Positions 46,585 to 54,348 of a stretch of 64,000 bases of DNA are shown here, piece after piece. Each line of letters begins with the position of its first letter. The stretch's first letter is position 1. Source of the stretch: Microcella daejeonensis. Its GTDB lineage: Bacteria > Actinomycetota > Actinomycetes > Actinomycetales > Microbacteriaceae. The notes under the pieces were generated by a model, which was not told the origin of the DNA, ran no database searches, and was given only the letters and a program-made list of their open reading frames with translations. A program made the position numbers and the translations under genes. The stretch spans positions 620,001 to 684,000 of the forward strand of contig NZ_CP113089.1 in the NCBI RefSeq assembly GCF_026625045.1. The letters run 5' to 3'.

Positions 46585-46872
46585 CTAACCCCCGGTGACC
46601 GCCGTGCCGTCGCCGAAGACGTAGGAGACGACCCACCCGAAGAGCAGGTCGAGACCGCTGACGAGCGCCATCATGATGACCACGAAGACGAGCACGAGCA
46701 GGGTGTAGTTGATGAGCTCGCGCCGGGTCGGCGTGACGACCTTGCTGAGCTCGTTGATGACCTGGCGCAGGAACAGCGCGATGCGGCCGAACGGCCCGCG
46801 CTTCTCGGCGCGGTCCTTCTTCGCCTTGGCGACGATGTCCTCGTTCGGATCGTCGATCACATTCCTGGCCAC
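46585..46872 (-). CDS. secE: Preprotein translocase subunit SecE
   Basis: 95 residues with one membrane helix ([28 protein letters not shown] region) and the amphipathic [19 protein letters not shown] before it, the SecE signature. GTG at 46870-46872 is chosen since related proteins begin MAR.V; GGAAGG is 10 nt upstream. An in-frame ATG 39 nt earlier (46909-46911) is the alternative. It stabilises SecY in the membrane. Confidence 0.93.
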   Translation of the reverse strand: MARNVIDDPNEDIVAKAKKDRAEKRGPFGRIALFLRQVINELSKVVTPTRRELINYTLLVLVFVVIMMALVSGLDLLFGWVVSYVFGDGTAVTGG

Positions 46873-46981
46873 GTTCGCACTACCTTCCACCAGCGGGTAC
46901 CGGATCGTCATCCGGCCGTAACAGCGAACCCGGGGCGCCCCCCACCGTGTGGTGGGAAGTCGCCCCGAGCCGATGCATGTG

Positions 46982-47054
46982 CAGGGCGGACAGGACTCGA
47001 ACCTGCAACCTGCGGTTTTGGAGACCGCTGCTCTACCAATTGAGCCACCGCCCT
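46982..47054 (-). tRNA. tRNA-Trp (anticodon CCA)
   Basis: Acceptor AGGGCGG/CCGCCCT, D-arm GGCTCAATTGGTAGAGC, anticodon loop TCTCCAAAA giving CCA, T-arm GGTTCGAGTCC, discriminator G. It lies just upstream of secE, the usual actinobacterial place. A TACACT -10 (minus strand) stands about 110 bp upstream. Confidence 0.96.
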
Positions 47055-47240
47055 CGGCGGGGTCGAACCCCTGCCGGCCTCCGACGGCCCGGCCGCCATC
47101 CGGTGGTGAGACCAGGAGCGGACGAACGGCGCGACGAAGCTTGGCAGAGTTCAACTACCGCCCTCAGTGTAGGTGACGCCGATGGGCGAGTCCAACCGGG
47201 CCCCGGCGATGAGGGGATGCCCGTCGCTAGACTCGGCCGC

Positions 47241-48452
47241 GTGACCGCCGACTCCTCCCGCATCTCCGCCCGCATCGCCGCGATCAGCGAATCCGCGACC
47301 CTCAAGGTCGACGCGAAAGCCAAGGCCCTGAAGGCCGCGGGGCGCCCCGTCATCTCCTACGCCGCCGGCGAGCCGGACTTCGCGACCCCCGACCACATCG
47401 TGGAGGCGGCGGTCGCGGCGGCGCGCGATCCGAGGAACCACCGGTACACGCCCGCCGCGGGCCTGCCCGAGCTGCGCGAGGCCGTCGCCGAGAAGACGCT
47501 GCGCGACTCCGGGCTCGAGGTCGCTCCCGGCCAGGTCATCATCACCAACGGCGGCAAGCACGCCGTCTTCCAGGCGGTCGCCACGATCATCGGCGAGGGC
47601 GACGAGATGCTGCTGCCCTCCCCCTTCTGGACGACCTACCCCGAGGTCGTCCGCCTCGCCGGCGGTGTGCCCGTCGAGGTCTTCGCCGGCAGCGACCAGG
47701 GCTACCTGGTGACCGTCGAGCAGCTCGAGGCGGCGCGCACCCCGCGCACGAAGGCGCTCATGTTCGTGAGCCCCTCGAACCCGACGGGGGCCGTCTACAG
47801 CGCCGAGCAGACGCGCGCCATCGGCGAGTGGGCCGCCGAGCACGGCATCTGGATCATCAGCGACGAGATCTACCAGGCGCTCACCTACGACGGCGAGCGG
47901 GCCGTGTCGATCGTCGAGGCGGTGCCCGAGCTCGCCGACCGCACCATCCTGGTGAACGGCGTCGCCAAGACCTACGCGATGACCGGCTGGCGGGTCGGGT
48001 GGATGGTCGGCCCGAAGGACGTCATCGCGGCCGCGTCGAACCTGCAGTCGCACCTGACCTCGAACGTCGCGAACGTCTCGCAGCGGGCCGCGCTCGCCGC
48101 GCTCACCGGGCCGCAGGACGCGGTGGCGACCATGCGCGAGGCCTTCGACCGGCGGCGGCGCGTCGCGGTCGCCGAGCTCAACCGCATCCCGGGCATGGTC
48201 ACGCCGACCCCGACGGGCGCCTTCTACGTGTACCCCGATGTGACGGCGCTGCTGGGCCGCGAGTGGCACGGCGTGACGCCGACGAGCTCCCTCGAGCTCG
48301 CCGAGCTGCTGCTGGAGCAGGCGGAGGTCGCCGCCGTGCCGGGCGAGGCCTTCGGACCGAGCGGGTACCTGCGGTTCAGCTACGCCCTCGGCGACGCCGA
48401 GCTCCTGGAGGGCATCCAGCGCCTGCAGCGCTTCTTCGGCGTCGAGGCCTGA
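47241..48452 (+). CDS. aspC: Class I PLP aminotransferase (aspartate aminotransferase)
   Basis: 403 residues. Family motifs: [37 protein letters not shown], the PLP lysine in [17 protein letters not shown], and [16 protein letters not shown] with the substrate arginine. It is of the AspB/AspC Ib type and probably makes aspartate, though related substrates are possible. GTG 47241 lies 8 nt after TAGACT (leaderless). Confidence 0.92.
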   Translation: MTADSSRISARIAAISESATLKVDAKAKALKAAGRPVISYAAGEPDFATPDHIVEAAVAAARDPRNHRYTPAAGLPELREAVAEKTLRDSGLEVAPGQVIITNGGKHAVFQAVATIIGEGDEMLLPSPFWTTYPEVVRLAGGVPVEVFAGSDQGYLVTVEQLEAARTPRTKALMFVSPSNPTGAVYSAEQTRAIGEWAAEHGIWIISDEIYQALTYDGERAVSIVEAVPELADRTILVNGVAKTYAMTGWRVGWMVGPKDVIAAASNLQSHLTSNVANVSQRAALAALTGPQDAVATMREAFDRRRRVAVAELNRIPGMVTPTPTGAFYVYPDVTALLGREWHGVTPTSSLELAELLLEQAEVAAVPGEAFGPSGYLRFSYALGDAELLEGIQRLQRFFGVEA

Positions 48453-48479
48453 GCCCGACGGTCGATGCGCCGGTGATCC

Positions 48480-48527
48480 GACGCGCCGACGCCCCCGCGG
48501 CCGTGGCGGCGGGGGCGTCGGCGCGTC
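48480..48527. terminator. Bidirectional terminator, aspC / lsr2
   Basis: A perfect 18-bp stem, GACGCGCCGACGCCCCCG and complement, with a 12-nt loop, between converging genes. Confidence 0.85.
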
Positions 48528-48540
48528 GCGATCGGATCGA

Positions 48541-48891
48541 TCAGGCGTTCGCGGCGGCGTAGGCCTCGCGGATCTCGGTCGAGATGCGCCCGCGGTCGCC
48601 GACCGGGTGGCCGTTGGCCTGCGCCCACTCGCGGATCGCCTGGGTGTCGCCCGACCCGGAGGAGGCGCGCTTGCGGCTCGTCGAGCCCGCGGCGGCGGCA
48701 CGGCGCGATCCTGCGCTGCGCGCCTTCGCCACGAAGGGTGCGAGAGCCTCGCGCAGCTTCTCGGCGTTCGCGGCGGTGAGGTCGAGCTCGTACTGCCGGC
48801 CCTCGTGCGCGAACGAGACGGTGCCGCCCTGCCCGTCGCCGATGATCGTGCCGTCGAGGTCGTCGACGAGTTCGGTGGTGATGCGCTTCAT
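48541..48891 (-). CDS. lsr2: Lsr2-type nucleoid-associated xenogeneic silencer
   Basis: 116 residues. The N-terminal dimerisation half has ELVDDLDGTI and TVSFAHEGRQYELDLTAANAEKLREAL; a flexible Ala/Arg linker follows; the C-terminal DNA-binding half has IREWAQANGHPVGDRGRIS, in which RGR inserts into AT-rich minor groove. Lsr2 coats and silences AT-rich and foreign DNA. Its own upstream region is notably AT-rich for this genome. Confidence 0.95.
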   Translation of the reverse strand: MKRITTELVDDLDGTIIGDGQGGTVSFAHEGRQYELDLTAANAEKLREALAPFVAKARSAGSRRAAAAGSTSRKRASSGSGDTQAIREWAQANGHPVGDRGRISTEIREAYAAANA

Positions 48892-49187
48892 GATGACTCC
48901 CGGTATTCGATTGATCGATTCCTGAGCAGAATTATTCGGCTTTTCGCGGATGCTCCGACAAAGGCTTTCGTGACGCCATCCCGAGCGTTAGCGCGAGATT
49001 ACTCCGAGTTACTGCGCTGGTGATTATGGCAGGAGTTTCTCGCCATTAGCGCACGAATTACCCACCGTTGCATTAGTGGATAAAACTCGCGGAATGGACG
49101 ACGTCGGGCGGGCATCCCCCCCTCGACGCGACGACGCGCCGCGGCCCGATCGTTGCCCGCGCGCGGCGCGCGGAGGAGAGTAGGCGC
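48892..49187. other. AT-rich intergenic region upstream of lsr2 and ABC genes
   Basis: About 300 bp, richer in A and T than its surroundings (runs such as AGAATTATT, GATTACTCCGAGTTACT, AGTGGATAAAACTC). It carries repeated TTAGCGC (48989, 49047) and TTACT words and should hold the divergent promoters of lsr2 and the ABC exporter. No gene was found. Confidence 0.55.
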
Positions 49188-50066
49188 ATGACCCCTCCCG
49201 AGACCGTCGTCTCCGTGCACGAACTGACGAAGATCTACGGCAGCGTCGCCGCCGTCGACGGCGTGAGTTTCGAGATCGCCCGCGGGGAGACCTTCGCCCT
49301 TCTCGGCCCGAACGGCGCCGGCAAATCGACCACCATCGAGATACTCGAGGGCTATCGACGACGCACCGGGGGCGAGGTGAGGGTGCTCGGCGCCGACCCC
49401 TCGCACGCCGATCTGGCCTGGAAGGCGCGGCTCGGCATCGTGCTGCAGTCGAGCGGCGAGCAGGGGGCGGTGACCGTGCGCGAGCAGCTGAGCCACTTCG
49501 CGAGCCTCTACCCCCACCCGCGCGACGTCGACGAGGTCATCGCGGCGGTCGGGCTGGAGCACAAGGCGGGCGCCCTCATCCGCACGCTCTCCGGCGGTCA
49601 GCGCCGCCGGGTCGACGTCGGCGTCGGCATCATCGGCCGACCAGAGCTGCTGTTCCTCGACGAGCCGACGACCGGGTTCAACCCCGAGGCCCGACGGCAG
49701 TTCTGGGATCTCGTGCGCACGCTGCAGGACGAGGGCACGAGCATCCTGCTCACCACCCACTACCTCGACGAGGCCTCCCAGCTCAGCGATCGCGCCGGCA
49801 TCATCGCCGCCGGCCGCATGGTCGGCATCGGTCCGGTCGGCGAGATCGGGGGGCGGGATGCGCGCACACCCATCGTGCGCTGGACGGAGCAGGGCGACGT
49901 GCGCGAGGAGCGAACCGACTCCCCCGCGGCCGTCGTCGCCCACCTGATCCAGCGGCTCGGCGGCGAGCCCGAGGGTCTGGAGGTCATCCGCCCCAGCCTC
50001 GAGGACGTCTACCTCGATCTGGTCGGGCGCGAGCACGCGGACGAGCTGAGCGGGGCGCCGTCGTGA
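49188..50066 (+). CDS. ABC-2 exporter ATPase (DrrA/CcmA type)
   Basis: 292 residues. Walker A LLGPNGAGKSTT, signature LSGGQRRRVDVGVGII, Walker B LLFLDEPTTGFNPEARR, and H-loop TTHYLDEA. The C-terminal extension (50 residues) is typical of daunorubicin-resistance-type ATPases. It overlaps the permease start by GTGA. It should export a drug, lipid or peptide; substrate unknown. Confidence 0.92.
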   Translation: MTPPETVVSVHELTKIYGSVAAVDGVSFEIARGETFALLGPNGAGKSTTIEILEGYRRRTGGEVRVLGADPSHADLAWKARLGIVLQSSGEQGAVTVREQLSHFASLYPHPRDVDEVIAAVGLEHKAGALIRTLSGGQRRRVDVGVGIIGRPELLFLDEPTTGFNPEARRQFWDLVRTLQDEGTSILLTTHYLDEASQLSDRAGIIAAGRMVGIGPVGEIGGRDARTPIVRWTEQGDVREERTDSPAAVVAHLIQRLGGEPEGLEVIRPSLEDVYLDLVGREHADELSGAPS

Positions 50067-50914
50067 CCGCCGTGCGCCCGCCCGGGAGCACCGGTCTCGG
50101 CAACCCGGTCGCCCGCACGCTGCGCCTGGGGCTCGGCCGCATCCGCTACGAGGTGCGCGCGTACTTCCGCCTCGGCGACACCGTGTTCTTCACCTTCCTC
50201 TTCCCTGTCGTGATGCTTACGATCTTCTCCGTCTCGTTCAGCGAGGCGAGCTTCGGGCGCACGGCCGACGGCGAGGACGTCTCGGCCTCGTGGTTCTACC
50301 TGCCGGCCATGCTCGCCGCCGGGGTGCTGCTCTCGGGCATCCAGAACCTCGCCGTCGACATCGCCATGGAGAAGTCGGACGGCACCCTCAAGCGGCTCGC
50401 CGGCTCGCCCCTGCCGGTGGTCAGCTACTTCATCGGCAAGATCGGGCAGGCCTTCGTGACCGGCGCGCTGCAGGCGCTGCTGCTGCTCGGGCTCGGGTTC
50501 ACCGTGTTCGGCGTGCCGCTGCCGCCCGCCGACCGCTGGGGCGTCTTCCTCGGCGTCTTCGTGTTCGGCGTGATCACGAGCGCCGTGCTCGGCATCGCCC
50601 TCAGCTCGGTGCCCCGGTCGGGCAAGAGCGCGACGGCCGTCGTCATCCCGATCACGCTCGTGCTGCAGTTCATCTCGGGCGTCTACCTGCGCTTCAGCGA
50701 CCTGCCCGACTGGCTGCAGTCGATCGCCAACCTGTTCCCGCTCGCGTGGATGGCGCGGGGCATGCGCAGCGTGTTCCTGCCCGACGAGCTCGAGATGCTC
50801 GAGACGGGCGAGAGCTGGAACCTGCCCGGCGTCGCCATCGCGCTCGGCATCTGGCTCGTGCTGGGCATCGTGCTGAGCCGCGTGACGTTCCGCTGGATCA
50901 GGAAGGACGGCTGA
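50063..50914 (+). CDS. ABC-2 exporter permease
   Basis: 283 residues with six membrane helices. Typical ABC-2 features: FFTFLFPVVMLTIFS in helix 1, EKSDGTLKRLAGSPLPVVSYFIGKI, and the end LFPLAWMARGMRSVFLP. GTG at 50063 overlaps the ATPase stop. It forms the channel for the exporter. Confidence 0.9.
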   Translation: MTAVRPPGSTGLGNPVARTLRLGLGRIRYEVRAYFRLGDTVFFTFLFPVVMLTIFSVSFSEASFGRTADGEDVSASWFYLPAMLAAGVLLSGIQNLAVDIAMEKSDGTLKRLAGSPLPVVSYFIGKIGQAFVTGALQALLLLGLGFTVFGVPLPPADRWGVFLGVFVFGVITSAVLGIALSSVPRSGKSATAVVIPITLVLQFISGVYLRFSDLPDWLQSIANLFPLAWMARGMRSVFLPDELEMLETGESWNLPGVAIALGIWLVLGIVLSRVTFRWIRKDG

Positions 50915-50936
50915 GAGGGGCGCGGCCCGGGTCTCG

Positions 50937-52070
50937 CTACAGCTCGACCCCGATGAGCACCGGCTCGGGCTGCAGCACGACGCCGAACCGACCCATCACG
51001 CGCGTCTGGATGTACCGCGCCAGCTGCGCGAGCTCCTCCGCCGTCGCGCCGCCGGCGTTGACGAGCGCGAGCGTGTGCTTCTTCGAGACCATCGCGCGCG
51101 ACCCCGGCAGGGCGAATCCGCGCGGGATGCCCGAGCGCTCGATCAGCCACGCCGCGCTGAGCTTCACGTGCCGGTCGATCGGGGGCGGCGGCGGCGCGGG
51201 CTCGGCGCCGAGCGGTACCGCGAGCGCCGGGGCCGGGGGCTCGACGGGGAACCGGGGCGCCTCGGCCGGCAGGCTGCGGGCGAACGACTCGGAGACGATC
51301 GGGTTGGTGAAGAAGGATCCGGCGCTCACGGAGCAGGGATCGTCGGGGTCGAGCACCATGCCCTTGCCCGCGCGCAGGGCGAGCACGGCGGCGCGCACGC
51401 CGACGAGCGGGGCGCGGGCGCCGGCATCCACCCCGAGAGCGTCGGCGAGCTGGCCGTAGCGCACGGGCATGCCGAGCCCGCCCGCGTTCTGCTCGAGGGC
51501 GATGTCGACGCTGAGCACGACGCTGCGGCGCTCGAACTTCAGGATGCTCGAGCGGTAGCCGAGGCGTAGCGCGGGAGCGGGCAGGCGCACGCGCTCACCG
51601 GTCTCGTCGTCGAGCACCTCGACGGCGATGAGGCTCTCGGCCATCTCCTGGCCGTAGGCGCCGATGTTCTGGATGGGGGCGGCCCCCGTCGATCCCGGGA
51701 TGCCCGACATCGCCTCGAGCCCCGCCCAGCCCTGGCGCACCGTGTGCTCGACCAGGGCATCCCACGGCTCGCCCGCCTGCACGCGCAGACGCACCGGTCG
51801 TCGGGATCCCGCAGCGTCGGGCAGGCGCTCGATGCCGCGCGTGCCGATGCGCACGACCGTGCCGTCGAAGCCCTCGTCGCCGATCACCACGTTGGAGCCG
51901 CCGCCGAGCACGAGCCACGGCTCGTCCGCCGCCTGCGCCTCGAGCACCGCGGCGATGACCTGCTCGGTCGTCGTCGCCTCGACCAGTCGCGCGGCCGGCC
52001 CGCCGATGCGCAGGGTCGTCAGAGCGGCGAGGGGAGCGTTCGCGGTGGTGTCCATGGAGGTCTCGGGCAT
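50937..52070 (-). CDS. murB: UDP-N-acetylenolpyruvoylglucosamine reductase
   Basis: A 377-residue flavoenzyme that reduces UDP-GlcNAc-enolpyruvate to UDP-MurNAc. Seen are TLRIGGPAARLVEA, LGGGSNVVIGDEGFDG, GIPGSTGAAPIQNIGAYGQE, YRSSILKF, the catalytic Ser region CSVSAGSFFTNP and the C-terminal LQPEPVLIG (Glu). A Pro/Ala insert (PAPALAVPLGAEPAPPPPP) follows the Ser motif. Start ATG 52068-52070 or 52053-52055. The expected ribosome site is displaced by an 18-C tract in the mRNA. Confidence 0.93.
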   Translation of the reverse strand: MPETSMDTTANAPLAALTTLRIGGPAARLVEATTTEQVIAAVLEAQAADEPWLVLGGGSNVVIGDEGFDGTVVRIGTRGIERLPDAAGSRRPVRLRVQAGEPWDALVEHTVRQGWAGLEAMSGIPGSTGAAPIQNIGAYGQEMAESLIAVEVLDDETGERVRLPAPALRLGYRSSILKFERRSVVLSVDIALEQNAGGLGMPVRYGQLADALGVDAGARAPLVGVRAAVLALRAGKGMVLDPDDPCSVSAGSFFTNPIVSESFARSLPAEAPRFPVEPPAPALAVPLGAEPAPPPPPIDRHVKLSAAWLIERSGIPRGFALPGSRAMVSKKHTLALVNAGGATAEELAQLARYIQTRVMGRFGVVLQPEPVLIGVEL

Positions 52071-52071
52071 C

Positions 52072-52089
52072 GGGGGGGGGGGGGGGGGG
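52072..52089. repeat. 18-nt poly-G tract upstream of murB
   Basis: Eighteen consecutive G on the plus strand (C in the murB mRNA), one base before the ATG. CGGAG, a weak Shine-Dalgarno, lies just beyond it. Such a tract may vary in length. Confidence 0.95.
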
Positions 52090-52099
52090 CTCCGCCGCG

Positions 52100-52510
52100 T
52101 CAGAGCGCGGTGACGCGCACCTGCGCCTTGCCGAGCACGGTGCCGCCCGCGGCGCTCACCGTGAGATCGATGCGGGCGCCGGCCTCGTCGACGGCGCCGA
52201 CGGTCGCCGTCACCGCGACGGTCGCGCCCTCGGTGGGGTCGACGACGACGGGGCGGGTGAAGCGCACGCCGTAGCCGCTCACCCAGCCGCGGCCGTCGAG
52301 CCAGTCGACGACGGGCTGCACGGCGAGCCCCATCGTGAGCATGCCGTGGGCGAGCACACCGGGAAGACCGACGGAGGCCGCGACGTCATCGCGGTAGTGG
52401 ATGGGGTTGAAGTCGCCGCTCGCTCCGGCGTAGCGCACGAGCGAGCCGCGGTCGATGACGTACTCGCGCTCGGCCACGACCTGGCCGACCTCGATCTCGG
52501 GGAGGGCCAT
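52100..52510 (-). CDS. MaoC-like dehydratase, HadB type
   Basis: 136 residues with the hot-dog hydratase signature YAGASGDFNPIHYRDDVAASVGLPGVLAHGMLTMG, containing the catalytic Asp and His. Together with the preceding HadA-like gene it should form a heterodimeric (R)-3-hydroxyacyl dehydratase; in actinobacteria lacking mycolates the substrate is unclear. Its ATG overlaps the HadA-like stop (TGATG). Confidence 0.85.
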   Translation of the reverse strand: MALPEIEVGQVVAEREYVIDRGSLVRYAGASGDFNPIHYRDDVAASVGLPGVLAHGMLTMGLAVQPVVDWLDGRGWVSGYGVRFTRPVVVDPTEGATVAVTATVGAVDEAGARIDLTVSAAGGTVLGKAQVRVTAL

Positions 52511-52959
52511 CAGGCGTCATCCCCTCGCACGACGAGCGTGGACACGGCGGTCACCACGGGCGCGCCCGCGGAGTCGACGATCGTCGACTCGGCGGTGACC
52601 ATGCTGTTGCCGCCGAGGCTCTTGACGCTCGTGACGCGCAGCGTGGCGGTGAGCTCGTCGCCGGCCACGACGGGCCGCGCGTAGTCGAAGCGCTGCTCGC
52701 CGTGAACGACGCGGCTGAAGTCGATGCCGCCGTCGGGCTCGGCCAGCAGCTGCGCGAGCGTCGCCTCCTGCACGACGACCGGGAAGGTCGGCGGGGCGAC
52801 GACGTCGCTGAAGCCGGCGGCGCGCGCCGCGGCGAGGTCGTGGTGGATGGGCGCCGTGGCGAGCACGGCGCGGGCGAACTCGCGCACCTTCTCGCGCCCC
52901 ACGAGGTAGGGCGCCGTCGGCGGGAACTCGCGCTCGGTCAGAAGAGGGTTCACGGGCAC
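52510..52959 (-). CDS. MaoC-like dehydratase N-terminal type, HadA-like
   Basis: 149 residues of the FAS1-type/HadA (UPF0336) family: REKVREFARAVLAT, DVVAPPTFPVVVQ and FDYARPVVAGDELTA. It lacks the catalytic hydratase residues, as HadA does, and probably shapes the substrate tunnel. GTG 52957-52959 lies 6 nt after TAGACT (leaderless). It leads hadA-hadB-murB. Confidence 0.85.
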   Translation of the reverse strand: MPVNPLLTEREFPPTAPYLVGREKVREFARAVLATAPIHHDLAAARAAGFSDVVAPPTFPVVVQEATLAQLLAEPDGGIDFSRVVHGEQRFDYARPVVAGDELTATLRVTSVKSLGGNSMVTAESTIVDSAGAPVVTAVSTLVVRGDDA

Positions 52960-52999
52960 CGCCCCAGTCTAGGGCGGGCCGTCCGGCGGCAGGCGGGCC

Positions 53000-53884
53000 T
53001 CAGTAGAGGGTCTCGCCCAGCAGACGGTCGAGCATCTCGCGGCCGACCGCGGCGAAGGAGGCGTCACCGTGCTCGCGCGCCCAGACGATCGTGGCGACCG
53101 AGTTCGCGCCGTGGAAGGCGTGGAGCACGGCGCGGTCGCGGTCGTCGGGGCGCCGACCGTATCCCTCGAGGAAGGCCTCGCGCAGGCCGGGGGCGTCGAG
53201 CCACTCCCGCTGCTCCAGACGGAACAGGTCGACCGCCCACGGGTCGAACTCGACCGCCCCGAAGTCGATGAGGCGCACGTGATCGTCGGGGCCGAGCATC
53301 CAGTTGCGCGTCGTGTTGTCGCGATGAGCGGGAACGTGCGGCAGGGGCCCGAGGTCGAGGGCGGTCGCGGTCACGCGTCGCGCGGCCGCGATCTCGGCCT
53401 CGGTGACGGCGCCGTCGGCGCGGGCCGCCCAGTACTCGAACTTCGCGATGAGGGCATCGCCGAAGTGGTCGTTGACGACGGCCGGCGTCGACTCGTGCAG
53501 GCGCCGCAGCACCTCGCCCGCGCGCCGGTGGACAGCCGGATCGTGGGCCGCATCAGTGCCGTCGACCATGACCCCGGGCACCTTGCTCAGCACGAGCAGG
53601 TGGAGTCGGTCGTCGCTCGCCACGAGCTGAGGGGCATCGCCGCCGAGGGCGGGCACGTAGAGCTGCATCGCCTGCAGCTCGCGCTGGTAGTTGCGCTCGG
53701 TGCGCTGCCACTTCACCATGCTGCGCTCGTCGTGCCGCGTGCGCACCTCGAGGACGCGCGATTCGCCGTGCGGCCACGACAGGTCGGCGACGACCTCGAG
53801 CGGGCCGAGCACGCGCGAGACGCGATCGAGGACCTCGGCGTCGGAGGCGAGCTCCTCGGTCACCGCGTCAGGGGTTCGGTACAC
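53000..53884 (-). CDS. Aminoglycoside-phosphotransferase-like kinase
   Basis: 294 residues of APH fold. An N-lobe lysine in SMVKWQ (K58), the catalytic loop in PAHRDNTTRNWML (H187, D189, N194) and the metal Asp in RLIDFGAVEFDPW (D207) are all present, so it should be active. Start is GTG 53882-53884 with GAGGAGG 7 nt upstream. It follows a 27-residue peptide gene in the same transcript, after a strong hairpin. A resistance role is possible, but the peptide partner suggests the kinase acts on the peptide or responds to it, as APH-like kinases do in some lanthipeptide routes (class V LanK). That is inference. Confidence 0.8.
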   Translation of the reverse strand: MYRTPDAVTEELASDAEVLDRVSRVLGPLEVVADLSWPHGESRVLEVRTRHDERSMVKWQRTERNYQRELQAMQLYVPALGGDAPQLVASDDRLHLLVLSKVPGVMVDGTDAAHDPAVHRRAGEVLRRLHESTPAVVNDHFGDALIAKFEYWAARADGAVTEAEIAAARRVTATALDLGPLPHVPAHRDNTTRNWMLGPDDHVRLIDFGAVEFDPWAVDLFRLEQREWLDAPGLREAFLEGYGRRPDDRDRAVLHAFHGANSVATIVWAREHGDASFAAVGREMLDRLLGETLY

Positions 53885-53953
53885 GAGAGCTCCTCCTCGA
53901 CGGATGGGCGGGGCAGTGGCGGGGCGGTGGCGGGACGCAGCGGGCGGAGGACG

Positions 53954-53997
53954 GCGAAAGCCCCGGATGACCGTCTGCGGTCGTCCGGGGCTTTCGC
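53954..53997 (-). terminator. Hairpin between peptide gene and kinase
   Basis: A 20-bp stem with one G-T pair (left arm GCGAAAGCCCCGGATGACCG) and a 4-nt loop, 22 nt after the peptide stop. It should end most transcripts and let some read through to the kinase. Confidence 0.85.
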
Positions 53998-54018
53998 TCG
54001 ATCGGCGGGAGTCGATGC

Positions 54019-54102
54019 CTACTGGCAGCTCTCGCACTGGAGCATGTCCATCGGGTCGACGGGAACCGCGTAGCCGCCGATGGTCTCGTTGTCGTTGTCC
54101 AT
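54019..54102 (-). CDS. 27-residue acidic peptide with CxxC tail (possible RiPP precursor)
   Basis: The frame starts at ATG 54100-54102, preceded by AGGAGGT at ideal spacing (CCGCC). It begins MDNDNETIGGYAVPVD, continues with PMDM and ends LQCESCQ, so it has an acidic leader-like half, a Pro-x-Asp-Pro turn and a final Cys-Glu-Ser-Cys-Gln. It has a dedicated promoter with a palindromic operator and a terminator hairpin right after it, then an APH-like kinase gene. No family was recognised. It could be a modified-peptide precursor, a metal-binding peptide or a regulatory peptide. Confidence 0.7.
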   Translation of the reverse strand: MDNDNETIGGYAVPVDPMDMLQCESCQ

Positions 54103-54176
54103 GGCGGACCTCCTTCGTCGTGATGCTGTGGTGATGCGTGGTCTGGGGTTCACCGGCTGTTCGTCGGTGGAGTCAC

Positions 54177-54210
54177 ACTATATAACGGGAATGACAGAGG
54201 TGTCATTCCC
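54177..54210 (-). promoter_or_regulatory. Promoter and operator of the peptide/kinase cassette
   Basis: The perfect palindrome GGGAATGACA-N4-TGTCATTCCC spans 54187-54210. On the minus strand its ATGACA (54201-54206) serves as -35, with TATAGT (54177-54182) as -10, 18 bp apart. A repressor binding here would cover the -35 and spacer; transcription would start near 54170. Confidence 0.7.
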
Positions 54211-54348
54211 CTACATCTAGTGTTTTCGGCGTGTCGCGCATGTTCTCAGGGATGCTCGATCGAGGCCGCGCGGAGCCCCGCGGCGTGTCGCGCTCCCGCT
54301 GCCCCCGCCGTAGCCTGGAGCCCTGCCCGCCCGAGACCGAAGGTCGTC

